Source: Mucilaginibacter sabulilitoris
GTDB taxonomy: Bacteria; Bacteroidota; Bacteroidia; Sphingobacteriales; Sphingobacteriaceae
Reading direction: 5' to 3'
Length of the DNA: 64,000 bases
Assembly (NCBI RefSeq): GCF_034262375.1
Contig: NZ_CP139558.1
Span: 2,170,001 to 2,234,000, forward strand
Positions within the stretch are counted from its first letter, which is position 1; every line of letters starts with the position of its first letter. Of this stretch, positions 45,221-53,711 are shown one piece after another. The position numbers were made by a program, and so were the translations under genes. Under the pieces are notes generated by a model. That model was not told the origin of the DNA and ran no database searches. It worked only from the letters and a program-made list of their open reading frames with translations.

Positions 45221-46289
45221 AGGTTAAATTTATATTAAGTTCCAGGCTAAAAAGGTCACCGGCCTCTGTTATCTGAAGTTCGTAATTATTGGGATAAGCG
45301 TAATCAAGCCGAAGTCTGGTATTGTTGAGGCCGACATGTGTATTCTCGTTGTCATTGCCGCGCGCTTTGGGGACATTCTGAGTAATATAACGCAAATGTC
45401 CATCTGGGTTTATCGTTATCTCAAGGCTGTGCGGCGGAACCCTTAGATCACCGTGTTTGAACATGTTTTCAGTTAGGGTGATTAAGACCAATGGAATGAT
45501 AGAAAACTCAGCCGGGTGACCAACGATATTGAACTCTAATTCAAAGGTTTTTTGGAATCGATAGGAATTTAATTTAATAAGATTCCTCAGCTGTAAGAGT
45601 TCATCTTTCAATGGTACCCGACCCTTAGGGTCTGCTTTCTTGTAGCTAAAACGCATTATATCGGAAAGCAATAGAATTACTTTCGAATCTTGGGGTGAGT
45701 TTATATAAACCGAACTATAAATCGCATTTAGCGTATTGAATAATAAATGTGGATTGATTTGTTGTTTAAGGAAAGCGTTTTGAGCTTCAGCATATTCGAA
45801 TTTTAGTTCGGCATTGGCTTTCTCTGTTATGGCGTTTTTGAATAATGCTTCATTTGCGTTTCGCCGGAATCGGCCAAGATTGAAAGCTGACCACACGACG
45901 GTCGAGAGAATTAGATAATATAAGCTTCGAAACACATTAAGACCTAAATAAGTTTTGAAAGTTGGCCAAAACTGCTCTTTAGGCTCTGAATTAATAAGGG
46001 TAAAATAATCTAATCCGCCTTTAAGTATGGTAACCGCAGCCATTTCTATAATGATGAGCGTTATAAGGCTGCCGTATCGTTGATTTTGACCATTTACGCA
46101 ATGATTAAGTATTAAAAAATGGGTATAAAATAAAGAGATGTTACATCCATAATACACAAAATAATTGAAGAACGGAGTAGGAACATGATTAAGGACGGCT
46201 AAAAAAAACAATTCATATGTTATATACAGAAACCAATATATAAAGTGATATTTTATATAGTGAAAACTCCTGTTAATATGATTTCTCAT
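45201..46289 (-). CDS. LytS/YehU-type sensor histidine kinase
   Basis: 362 residues. Several N-terminal membrane helices, then the His-kinase domain with the phospho-acceptor in FLKQQINPHLLFNTLNAIYS and ATP-binding TENMFKHG and GLNNTRLRL. It pairs with the overlapping LytTR regulator. Its start is 91 bases from the start of the divergent precursor peptide gene. Confidence 0.92.
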   Translation of the reverse strand: MRNHINRSFHYIKYHFIYWFLYITYELFFLAVLNHVPTPFFNYFVYYGCNISLFYTHFLILNHCVNGQNQRYGSLITLIIIEMAAVTILKGGLDYFTLINSEPKEQFWPTFKTYLGLNVFRSLYYLILSTVVWSAFNLGRFRRNANEALFKNAITEKANAELKFEYAEAQNAFLKQQINPHLLFNTLNAIYSSVYINSPQDSKVILLLSDIMRFSYKKADPKGRVPLKDELLQLRNLIKLNSYRFQKTFELEFNIVGHPAEFSIIPLVLITLTENMFKHGDLRVPPHSLEITINPDGHLRYITQNVPKARGNDNENTHVGLNNTRLRLDYAYPNNYELQITEAGDLFSLELNINLTYERNNN

Positions 46290-46380
46290 GATATAAAATG
46301 TTGTTTACCGTCCCATAAATGCCGTTTTCAATCTTTGAATTAAAATAAGTAAATAAATATTAATATTAAATTATGTAATT

Positions 46381-46533
46381 ATGAAAACTAAAAAACCAAA
46401 ATTGCAAAAACCACAAGTCTCAAAACTTTTTAAGAACAGTAGGCCAGCCTGGGATGGTGTTAAAACTACGTCAGGAGTTACTGATCCTACAACGTATTGC
46501 ACTACGATAATTTCGTCGACGCATATCGTTTAA
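46381..46533 (+). CDS. lanA: Candidate lanthipeptide-type precursor peptide (LanA)
   Basis: A 50-codon frame. The N-terminal half is lysine-rich (MKTKKPKLQKPQVSKLFKNS), in the spaced-Lys/hydrophobic pattern seen in class I leaders of Bacteroidota. The C-terminal half is rich in Ser and Thr: from residue 28 to 50 there are 11 Ser/Thr and a single Cys (residue 40), including TTYCTTIISSTHIV. This is what a LanB substrate looks like, with at most one lanthionine ring. No alternative gene fits the site, and no double-glycine cleavage motif is clear. It is divergent from the histidine kinase and starts 12 bases before the stop-to-start gap to the 370-codon gene. The call rests on composition and context, not homology. 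Confidence 0.75.
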   Translation: MKTKKPKLQKPQVSKLFKNSRPAWDGVKTTSGVTDPTTYCTTIISSTHIV

Positions 46534-46545
46534 TTATTTATTCAG

Positions 46546-47658
46546 ATGCTAAAAAATGAGCTTACTATATTATCCTCAGTTTTAACCCAGCACCTCGGTG
46601 GGCAAGCTGGCGCAAATAGAAAACGTTCCATAGATTTTAGCAAAGTCATTTTGAAAAGCTGCAGTCGGGCCATGGAAGAATGGTCGATTGCGGCTTTTTC
46701 TGACCATTCCGAAGAATCGCTAAGTCGATATTTTAATTTTCATTTCAACTTTTTAAATGGGTTAATAGCTGAAAAGTGGCAAGTTTCTCAATGCGAGGGT
46801 CTAAATGATTTATGTCAGCTATTGGAGCATTTATTAGCGTATTACCATAAGTTTATCGATAAGGAGCAGCTTGTAACTATTGGCTTCATAGCGTTTCGAA
46901 TGAATCCATTTCGTGTAAAATATGAGCAATTTATAGATCACCTTAACCAAATGAGCGTTGATGATTTACTGGCAAAGTATCTTATGGAGAGTTTATCTCC
47001 TATGTACACTGTCCAGCCAACCGAACCATTGAAATTATCTGATTTATTTTATCGCGAGGAGCTTATATCTGAGCTTGCCAATAAACGGATTCACCCTGAA
47101 CTAATGAGGGCCGAGAGCCTAATCTCAACATTAATCTCTTTCAATTTTAACCACACTCACTTCCTAACCTATTTACGAAAAAGGGCTTTAAATGGCATTC
47201 AGCAAGTTCCGCCGGCAGATTATTCAAAATATTTCGGAGGGCTGATGTCCTGTGTACCGACGATTGATTTAACTAACAGCCGTCGGTATGACGCCAACTG
47301 GCCACACATTAGTTCAATGTATAAAGATTGGTTAAGCGACTATGGTACGCTCTTGACTTTGACAATGCCGCGCCATGAAGATACTTTGATCGTAACTAAG
47401 GTCCCATTAACGGTTTCAGTTAAGCAGTTGGCTTGCATGATCCGGACATTTTATGAATCCGGTTTTTATGGTAATATTAGCTTGACGGCAATATTTGATC
47501 ATGCTGCAACTGTTTTTACGACCAAAAGACAAGAGCATATTTCTGCCGAAAGTATTAGCAATGCCTATTACGCCATCTCTCAATCTTCTGCTTTGAAAGT
47601 AACCAGAATGTTGAGCCATGCCATAGATTTCCTCAAACCCTACTGTTTCCCTGGGTAG
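46546..47658 (+). CDS. RteC-like protein downstream of the precursor peptide
   Basis: 370 residues, all helical. I see no zinc ligands of a LanC cyclase (no GxHG or CHG arrangement), so it is not a LanC. The end (FTTKRQEHISAESISNAYYA) resembles the C-terminus of RteC-type regulators of Bacteroidetes conjugative transposons, and the LEHLLAYYHKFIDKEQLVTI segment fits their middle. The identification is weak. It follows the precursor by 12 bases, which argues for a shared transcript and thus a role in the peptide's synthesis or regulation. Alternative: an unrecognised modification or immunity protein. Confidence 0.65.
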   Translation: MLKNELTILSSVLTQHLGGQAGANRKRSIDFSKVILKSCSRAMEEWSIAAFSDHSEESLSRYFNFHFNFLNGLIAEKWQVSQCEGLNDLCQLLEHLLAYYHKFIDKEQLVTIGFIAFRMNPFRVKYEQFIDHLNQMSVDDLLAKYLMESLSPMYTVQPTEPLKLSDLFYREELISELANKRIHPELMRAESLISTLISFNFNHTHFLTYLRKRALNGIQQVPPADYSKYFGGLMSCVPTIDLTNSRRYDANWPHISSMYKDWLSDYGTLLTLTMPRHEDTLIVTKVPLTVSVKQLACMIRTFYESGFYGNISLTAIFDHAATVFTTKRQEHISAESISNAYYAISQSSALKVTRMLSHAIDFLKPYCFPG

Positions 47659-47872
47659 GTTGCAACAAGTGCAAGATACCGCGCTCGGTCAAAAAATCGA
47701 CCAATTCCCCAAACCAGACGTAGTTGAAATTCTCGTTGGCCAGCAGGTCCTTAGGCGCAGTATTTAAAATCTCTTTTAACGTTTCGAATCCCATTGTTGT
47801 GCTGCCTTCTTTAAAGAATGTGCTTGCGGGTAAATCATTTATAGGCGTTGATAAAACCTCCGGATTCTGCAT
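47633..47872 (-). CDS. Small RNA-polymerase alpha-CTD-like protein
   Basis: 79 residues. The stretch LSTPINDLPASTFFKEGSTT followed by MGFETLKEILNTAPKDLL and FLTERGILHLLQP resembles the helix-hairpin-helix-like alpha C-terminal domain (compare ...GYVTLQDIL...). Such free-standing domains occur in Bacteroidota near mobile elements. It overlaps the end of the RteC-like gene on the opposite strand by 26 bases. Confidence 0.5.
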   Translation of the reverse strand: MQNPEVLSTPINDLPASTFFKEGSTTMGFETLKEILNTAPKDLLANENFNYVWFGELVDFLTERGILHLLQPTQGNSRV

Positions 47873-48067
47873 TATAGTTGATTTTATTGGCTATTGTTTG
47901 TCCGCCGAATAGCAAAACGGAAACTTGTTTCGTGATTTTTCATCAAATAATGGGGTTCGATATTTTCATTTGGTTAGAAAATGCCACGTTCCCAAATTAA
48001 AGAATTATTTTAAAATATTCCAAATTTGGAATAGAAATTTTCAGCTAATTGATTTCTTTTTGTCTTT

Positions 48068-48349
48068 ATGCCGGCCCAGTATAAAGACAAGGAATCTTTA
48101 GCGTTGATTAGGGAGAAGCTTTGGGAAAGGGCCAAGTCTTCCGGCATCACTTTGGCAGACGTTCAGGATCGTACTAATTTCAGTTACAGCCAGGTTTACA
48201 GGCTGCTTCGCGGCAAAAACAATTTTTCATTTAGCCATTTTATCGCCGTATGCAAAGCACTCGAGGTACAGCCGCTTGATATTCTGAATTTTGAAATTTC
48301 ACTTCCGAAATACCCTCCGGTGCGTAGGGTAAGAAAACAAAATTCGTAA
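48068..48349 (+). CDS. XRE-family helix-turn-helix protein
   Basis: 93 residues, essentially a single helix-turn-helix domain: GITLADVQDRTNFSYSQVYR and LLRGKNNFSFSHFIAVCKAL. The C-terminus is basic. No partner gene in the same direction. Possible regulator of the mobile module. Confidence 0.85.
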   Translation: MPAQYKDKESLALIREKLWERAKSSGITLADVQDRTNFSYSQVYRLLRGKNNFSFSHFIAVCKALEVQPLDILNFEISLPKYPPVRRVRKQNS

Positions 48350-48640
48350 TCTAACCGCCTTTGTTACGGTACGTTTAACCATTCGATAAGAACCATATAT
48401 TTTTTGTCGCAAGCAAATATTTGATGGTCGAACGCAGCTATCGGAATGTAAGGTATCCCCGCATTTGAAACGCCGCCCGGGTGTCTCAATATGGCTGATG
48501 TTTTATTAACCTTAAATATTTCCGTCTTCTAGCATCTCTTGTGATTTTCGGTTATATATAATGACCTACTACGGCATTTTCTTAATCAGCCTGCAAAATC
48601 CCAGCCCTTTGTTCTCCAAATCGTGGTAGTGTGCACTCAT

Positions 48641-48658
48641 CTTATGAACCTTCATAAG
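48641..48658. promoter_or_regulatory. 18-base palindrome, possible operator
   Basis: CTTATGAA-CC-TTCATAAG, perfect 8-base arms, in non-coding DNA 290 bases after the XRE gene. Confidence 0.4.
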
Positions 48659-48746
48659 AAATTTTAACAAAATTTGATGCCGGCTAGAAATGCCTGAGCT
48701 AGTTATATGCTATTGATTAATAATGTTTTAATACTTGAAGTCCCCC

Positions 48747-48772
48747 GGGGGTGAAATGAATATTTTACCCCC
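48747..48772. terminator. Imperfect hairpin
   Basis: GGGGGTGAAA (48747-48756) pairs with TTTTACCCCC (48763-48772) with one mismatch and a 6-base loop. No T tract follows; function uncertain. Confidence 0.35.
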
Positions 48773-48884
48773 TTTCCCTGTTTGCCTATGGCAATAAATC
48801 CTTGTTTTGCCTCCATGAAACTGTAAAGAACAATCTGACAGCGATGTCGATATCAAGTTCTAACAGAGTCGACTGCGGTCATCA

Positions 48885-49120
48885 GGCCGTCAGGCGCGGT
48901 AACCGAAATTTACCATGGTTCTTTGACGTATAGGGACAAAGCATTATCCGGCGGAAAACCGGAAATTCCGTGAAGGTGAGCGTAAAGTCGCAACAGGCCG
49001 AAGGCACGGAGGCAGACAAAAGTCCGGATCATAGGATCTGAGGTGGGTAGTCCCGAAAATATAAACCGGCAGAAACGACATTAACGGGCTCGATACCCGC
49101 TGCCGGTACCAAATGATGCC
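48885..49120 (+). ncRNA. Candidate structured RNA, unknown family
   Basis: Several perfect helices in a row: CTTTG/CAAAG (48921-48925 with 48937-48941), TCCGG/CCGGA (48947-48951 with 48959-48963), TCCGTG/CACGGA (48967-48972 with 49005-49010), and a nested double hairpin ACCGGCAG/CTGCCGGT (49065-49072 with 49100-49107) enclosing CGGG/CCCG (49085-49088 with 49096-49099). The segment is GC-rich in an AT-rich surround and has no open frame, as expected for a functional RNA. I could not match it to a known family (group I/II intron cores not found). Confidence 0.5.
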
Positions 49121-49571
49121 ACATTCGTCAATGTAAAGATTATAATTTCCCCCGATAATTCTAGCCGGTAGTAGATCTGTTTACGACAATGCTTCGCCGC
49201 CGGTTTTTTAAGTAAAAGTTATCTGTTATCTCTGAATTATGCATAGCAAAAAGCTTAAAGAGCAAAGTGATCTCGTCGATCAACTAAGCATCCGGATGAC
49301 TATTCCGTTTTCAACCGAAGGGCTTAGCAACTAAATAGCGGTAAGTTTTTGGATATGCCAGTGATCTTTCCTAGAATGCACATAATCGTGATCTCCGGTA
49401 GCGCTACGGCGTTTGTAAAGTGGATCACATCATGGACCCGAACTGGCGTATTCGCTTACCAAACTCGTTTACGTAAAAAGCTTTGGTCTTTTTTTGTGTA
49501 ACTCCGATTTTATCTCATGGAGACAACGATTCGTATCCAGTTCTCATCAGTGGATGGCGCGGGCCATCAAG

Positions 49572-49592
49572 AAAAAAGCCGCAGTGTGCGGC
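49572..49592 (-). terminator. Rho-independent terminator, minus strand
   Basis: AGCCGCA with TGCGGCT arms and a CAC loop; on the minus strand TTTTTT follows directly. It ends the gene at 49603-49857. Confidence 0.8.
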
Positions 49593-49602
49593 TCATTATC
49601 GA

Positions 49603-49857
49603 TTAATCATAAAAGATTTCCCTAAAAGCTAGTTCGCATTCTGCCCGGATATTTGGCGGTAATTCTGAACCCGGAACAAATTCCAGTAATACGCGGTTAA
49701 GTTCCTTATAATCGACAAGGATATGGTTCTTTAGCAGATCGTGCTCTTGATTGATAGTCTCTCCATACCTGGATTCAAACCAGTAATAATGTTTCGCTTC
49801 AATGTAATCCATCGCTTTCTGGAAAATCTGAACGTCTTTTATAAATTCCTGCTCCAT
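49603..49857 (-). CDS. Small hypothetical protein
   Basis: 84 residues, acidic, helical (FIKDVQIFQKAMDYIEAKHY; LLEFVPGSELPPNIRAECEL). No family recognised. The tight terminator downstream supports a real gene. Divergent from the mobilization module. Confidence 0.55.
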   Translation of the reverse strand: MEQEFIKDVQIFQKAMDYIEAKHYYWFESRYGETINQEHDLLKNHILVDYKELNRVLLEFVPGSELPPNIRAECELAFREIFYD

Positions 49858-49912
49858 GGCCGCAATTAATTATTGGTTAAAGTGATCAACATCTATGCCA
49901 ACGAAAGTATAA

Positions 49913-49992
49913 GATTACAATAGTTGTGCAATTTATGTAAAAACTGTGCAATCCGATTACCTATTTAGCATTTTTTTACAGTCTGATTACCT
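49913..49992. repeat. Short iterated repeats upstream of the mobilization module
   Basis: GATTAC occurs at 49913, 49955 and 49985; TGTGCAAT occurs at 49925-49932 and 49945-49952; GATTACCT occurs at 49955-49962 and 49985-49992. These short repeats just before a primase/MobC/relaxase block are reminiscent of an origin-of-transfer or protein-binding region. Confidence 0.35.
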
Positions 49993-50063
49993 GTCAATGT
50001 CCTGTTTTGCTCATCTCCATTTACATTTTGTGGACAATTATTATACCCTTTGTTGCGATTCGT

Positions 50064-51044
50064 ATGACAAATTTTATCGATGTTCAGGTACTTCGGGACA
50101 GCATATCTCTTGTTGAGCTGTTAGCTCGTCTTGGGTATGAGCCGTTTAAAAAATCAGGCAAGGAACTGATGTATTTCAGTATGTTACGTTCAGCAGAGAA
50201 CACGCCGTCATTATGCGTTAATGAGGAACTGGGTGTATGGTATGATCATGGTACAGGCAAAGGTGGGACCATGATAGAATTCGCAAAAGCATACTGGCAG
50301 GGGCTTTCCTTTGTGGAGATTTTGGACAGGATCAGACAGGCAGCCGATCTGTCAATCGATAACGCTTCCAGAAAGACCTCACCGGAAAGAAACCGCGATC
50401 AGCGCCCCCGTGCACCTGTAAAAATTCCGCATTACCTAGTCGAGCAGGTCAAAGACCTTGGAAATAATCCTGCCATCACCGCTTATCTGCAATACCGGAA
50501 TATATGGCATGTTGCTGGTAATCAGCTGAAAGAAGTATATTATTATGTAGAGGATGAAAAGAAAAACAGAAAACAGTTCTTTGCAGCCGGCTGGCAGAAT
50601 GAAAATGGCGGTTGGGAAGTCCGAAACAAATATTTCAAAGGCTGCCTGGGCAGAAAAGGAATGTCTTTTATTGGTACTAAAGACCAACGCGATCTGGTCC
50701 TTTTTGAAGGCTATGTGAATTATCTTAGCTGGCTAACGGAACATCAGAAAAAGGCGCCAAAAAATATCCTGGTACTCAACTCGCTGTCCTTTTTAACTGC
50801 AGCCATTGAACGCAGTCGTCATTTTGAACATGTTGAAGTCTATTTCGACCACGACCCGGCAGGCATACAGGCTACGGAGAAGTTGCTGAAAACATTGCCC
50901 CATGCCACCGATCAATCGGGCATTTATCAGCAATACAATGATTATAACGAAAAACTGATGACTGAGGGGGTAGATACCAGCAGGTTATGGTCAAATGGGG
51001 CCAATGCGTTACAATCAAGTCCGGATTCTGACCGGTGCATATAA
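50064..51044 (+). CDS. Toprim-domain primase-like mobilization protein
   Basis: 326 residues from the ATG at 50064 (MTNFIDVQVLRDSISLVELL). The N-terminal DNA-primase-like part has NTPSLCVNEELGVWYDHGTGKGG but lacks the zinc-binding Cys set of true CHC2 fingers. The toprim part has FEGYVNYLSW and VYFDHDPAG. The protein helps process or prime DNA during transfer of mobile elements. Start of the mobilization block. Confidence 0.87.
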   Translation: MTNFIDVQVLRDSISLVELLARLGYEPFKKSGKELMYFSMLRSAENTPSLCVNEELGVWYDHGTGKGGTMIEFAKAYWQGLSFVEILDRIRQAADLSIDNASRKTSPERNRDQRPRAPVKIPHYLVEQVKDLGNNPAITAYLQYRNIWHVAGNQLKEVYYYVEDEKKNRKQFFAAGWQNENGGWEVRNKYFKGCLGRKGMSFIGTKDQRDLVLFEGYVNYLSWLTEHQKKAPKNILVLNSLSFLTAAIERSRHFEHVEVYFDHDPAGIQATEKLLKTLPHATDQSGIYQQYNDYNEKLMTEGVDTSRLWSNGANALQSSPDSDRCI

Positions 51045-51083
51045 GATCCGGCAATCTTTCAACGTAATTAACCCGTCACCACC

Positions 51084-51458
51084 ATGGATATCGATGATGA
51101 AAATTTTGCTGTTACCGATCATAACAAGCGTATGGTACAGGTTACCACACGACTAACCGTTACCGAATATCAGCAGTTGGTTAGCCTGTCCGAGCAATTC
51201 CATGTTAACAGGAGTGTACTTGTCCGGTTCAGTTTACTTGAGCAGAACCAAAAGATCGTAACACAGGTAAAGGGGATTTTGGAGGTACTGGACCGCCTGG
51301 GACCCGCTATTGGCCTTTCCGCAGAGACGATCGCCCGTTCAGCCAAGCAGGCAGCCGGTTGGGATCAAGGCTTAAATGAGTTACTGGGAAAGCATATTTC
51401 CCTTCAACAACAGCTGGAGCAGCATATGCGCAAGCTGATAAAATTAATGGGTAATTGA
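51084..51458 (+). CDS. MobC-like relaxosome accessory protein
   Basis: 124 residues. A ribbon-helix-helix-type N-terminus (MVQVTTRLTVTEYQQLVSLS) and a long helical tail (LGKHISLQQQLEQHMRKLI) match the plasmid-mobilization protein MobC family, which opens DNA at oriT for the relaxase. It ends 4 bases before the relaxase gene. Confidence 0.85.
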   Translation: MDIDDENFAVTDHNKRMVQVTTRLTVTEYQQLVSLSEQFHVNRSVLVRFSLLEQNQKIVTQVKGILEVLDRLGPAIGLSAETIARSAKQAAGWDQGLNELLGKHISLQQQLEQHMRKLIKLMGN

Positions 51459-51462
51459 TGTT

Positions 51463-52578
51463 ATGGCGATAGTGAAAATTTTAAAGAGCGCGCAGAGCTT
51501 CAAAGGGGTACGTTACAACACCGACAAGGTAGAATTGGACCGTGGTGAGTTGATGCTGGTTAACAATTTTGAGGCACTACAGGCCATCGGGTTGGTACAA
51601 CCAGGCGATTATGTCAATTACTTGAATGCCGTTACGAACCGAAACCGCCTCATCAAATCGCTCCAGTTTCACGCGATCATTTCTTGCAAAGCAAGGGAAA
51701 AAAACAAACAGGAACTGACGGAATTGGCGCAAAAATGGCTGGATCAAATGGGATACGCTAAAAATCCTTATTTACTGATTTATCACAAGGATACTAAAAA
51801 TAATCATATTCATATGATCTCTTCCAGGGTCGATAAACAAGGCAAGTTGATCGATTTTGGTTTTACCTATATCAAAGCGGTCGAAATTTTAAACAGGTTG
51901 ACTGACCACCATGAAAAGCTTGAGGCAGAAAGGGACGTAGCGCTGGCGCTCTCCTATGAATTTTCTCTGAAACATCAATTTGAATTGATCATGCGGTCTT
52001 TAGGCTACACTTGTTCTCGGAAAGAAAATAAACTGGTGCTTTACAAATTTGGACGAAGACTTGCCGAGGTGGAAGATCAAAGGATCGATGAACGGACGGC
52101 GGCATATAAAAACAATCCGCAGCGGCAGCTTGCCATAAGCATCATTATTAATACCCACAAAAAAACCTTGGATGCCGGGCTGTATAAAAATAAAAGCTTT
52201 CACTGGCTGCCCGCCAGACAAAGGATCTTTACATCAACGCTGGCAACAACACTTTATCAAAGACTAGGGATACAATTTTTTTTTCATCAAAAAGCAGGGT
52301 GTAAACCCTCCGACTTCACCATCATTGATCACCCTTCGGCCAGCGTTTTCCGTAGCGATGAGATCATGACACTGGATGAATTGGTTATGCCGTTAAGCCA
52401 AATGAATTCACCTCAGGCGCCGCTCTCATGGCAGCCGGATGCCCGGACCCTGGCCTGGGATCAGCGGGAATGGATGGCCCTGCATATCGATATTGCGGAT
52501 GATGTGGATGATGAGGCCGTTTACGGTAAAAACAGAAAACGCAAAAGTAATGACAAATTAAAAGCAATAAGCAGATGA
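51463..52578 (+). CDS. Relaxase / mobilization nuclease
   Basis: 371 residues. The metal-binding HxH site is clear: NNHIHMISSRVD near residue 114-122. A candidate nicking Tyr and a helical upstream part (LNRLIKSLQFHAIISCKARE) match the Bacteroidetes relaxase of mobilizable transposons. It cuts the plus strand at oriT and pilots it to the recipient. Overlaps ParA by 4 bases. Confidence 0.9.
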   Translation: MAIVKILKSAQSFKGVRYNTDKVELDRGELMLVNNFEALQAIGLVQPGDYVNYLNAVTNRNRLIKSLQFHAIISCKAREKNKQELTELAQKWLDQMGYAKNPYLLIYHKDTKNNHIHMISSRVDKQGKLIDFGFTYIKAVEILNRLTDHHEKLEAERDVALALSYEFSLKHQFELIMRSLGYTCSRKENKLVLYKFGRRLAEVEDQRIDERTAAYKNNPQRQLAISIIINTHKKTLDAGLYKNKSFHWLPARQRIFTSTLATTLYQRLGIQFFFHQKAGCKPSDFTIIDHPSASVFRSDEIMTLDELVMPLSQMNSPQAPLSWQPDARTLAWDQREWMALHIDIADDVDDEAVYGKNRKRKSNDKLKAISR

Positions 52579-53201
52579 TTATATTAATTGGAAATCAGAA
52601 AGGAGGAACTGGTAAAAGTACATTGGTATTGCTCCTGGCTAATTATTTGACCCATGTAAAAAAGCGCAAGGTAAGGGTTATAGACATGGACGATCAGCAG
52701 CAACTGGTCGCTAAGGCCGAGCGTGCAAAGATACTGGAAAATATGCCCCCTTACCCCGTCATCCCAGCGCTCGGGGAGGTTAATCTTTCGCTGAATTTTT
52801 TAGCAAAACATCAGGGAGAGATCATACTGATTGATCTGCCCCCAAAGTTGGCGGATGGGCTGATTCCGTTACTTACCCGCGCTGCCATTGTTTTCTGTCC
52901 TTTTTCTTATGATGAGTTTTCGGTTTCCCCAACTTTGCTTTTTGCTATTGTTATCCGGAAAATCAATCCCGGTTTACCTTTGGTTTTCATACCTAATCGT
53001 ATCAAAACATCTGTGCACTATGAAACCAAACTCGAGGTGGACAAGGCGCTCCAATCGTTTGGCGGTGTGACACCTGCATTGGCTGACAAAGTAGATTTTC
53101 AGCGCATCACCACCTTTCATACACCGATGAGCCTGCATGCCCTAACCTTGCCTATACTGGAACTTATCTATGAGCATTATATCCTCAAATACGAAAAATA
53201 A
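52575..53201 (+). CDS. parA: ParA-like ATPase
   Basis: 208 residues. Deviant Walker A (NQKGGTGKSTL), switch regions and IILIDLPPKLADGL are ParA/MinD-like. Associated with relaxase and conjugation operons in Bacteroidetes conjugative elements (TraA-like position). No ParB partner adjacent. Start overlaps the relaxase stop by 4 bases. Confidence 0.9.
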   Translation: MIILIGNQKGGTGKSTLVLLLANYLTHVKKRKVRVIDMDDQQQLVAKAERAKILENMPPYPVIPALGEVNLSLNFLAKHQGEIILIDLPPKLADGLIPLLTRAAIVFCPFSYDEFSVSPTLLFAIVIRKINPGLPLVFIPNRIKTSVHYETKLEVDKALQSFGGVTPALADKVDFQRITTFHTPMSLHALTLPILELIYEHYILKYEK

Positions 53202-53364
53202 GCTTACGGGCAAACCGCCCTTGCCCATAAATGCGCAGCCATAATCTCTGGCGATTGCAAGTAACGAGGCAAAACCAGTGCGTCACTGTGCTGCCAATTC
53301 CCAACGGATACTGACTTTATCTGAGGCTTTGCCACAATAATGATTACCTAAAACAAAACCAATT

Positions 53365-53703
53365 ATGAACTGGGATCAATTTTTCCAGGCCATCGTGGCC
53401 GTTTACCTGTTATATTATATCCTGATGATTGTTTTTGACATGTTGCATGATAAGCGCATGATGAAAGACGAAAGCTACGTACAGGAACTTTACCTCTCAG
53501 CGGAAGATCCGCCGCGGGAGGTTAGCTTGTTAGCTATGGACGAAGTCAAAGATGGTCCTGATTCCGCCATTGGGCAGACAGCATTGCCAGCGGTGTCAGC
53601 AGCTGCAGGGCAGCCGCAGCGTGCGGGCAATGTCAGTATGAGCCAACTAATGGAGCTGTCAAAGGCGGATCTGATAGCACATACCAAACATATCCCTTAT
53701 TAA
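53365..53703 (+). CDS. Small membrane protein of the transfer module
   Basis: 112 residues. An N-terminal transmembrane helix (AIVAVYLLYYILMIVFDMLH) and a hydrophilic C-terminal half rich in Ala and Pro. Located between ParA and the first TraE-like gene, so it probably belongs to transfer; similar in position to TraD/DUF-type proteins. Family unknown. Confidence 0.6.
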   Translation: MNWDQFFQAIVAVYLLYYILMIVFDMLHDKRMMKDESYVQELYLSAEDPPREVSLLAMDEVKDGPDSAIGQTALPAVSAAAGQPQRAGNVSMSQLMELSKADLIAHTKHIPY

Positions 53704-53711
53704 AAGAACTT

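Larger units (their letters stand above)
48350..49602. other. Non-coding stretch with operator-like palindrome and candidate structured RNA
   Basis: No gene is visible over 1.25 kb on either strand. It contains an 18-base palindrome (48641-48658), a hairpin (48747-48772), the structured segment 48885-49120 and a minus-strand terminator (49572-49592). Confidence 0.5.

Noticed and set aside
46546..47658. LanC-type cyclase
   Set aside because: No zinc-ligand set (His/Cys) in the expected positions; all-helical but different ending.
48885..49120. Group I or II intron as explanation of the structured RNA
   Set aside because: No group I core or group II domain V sequence could be found; left as unknown structured RNA.
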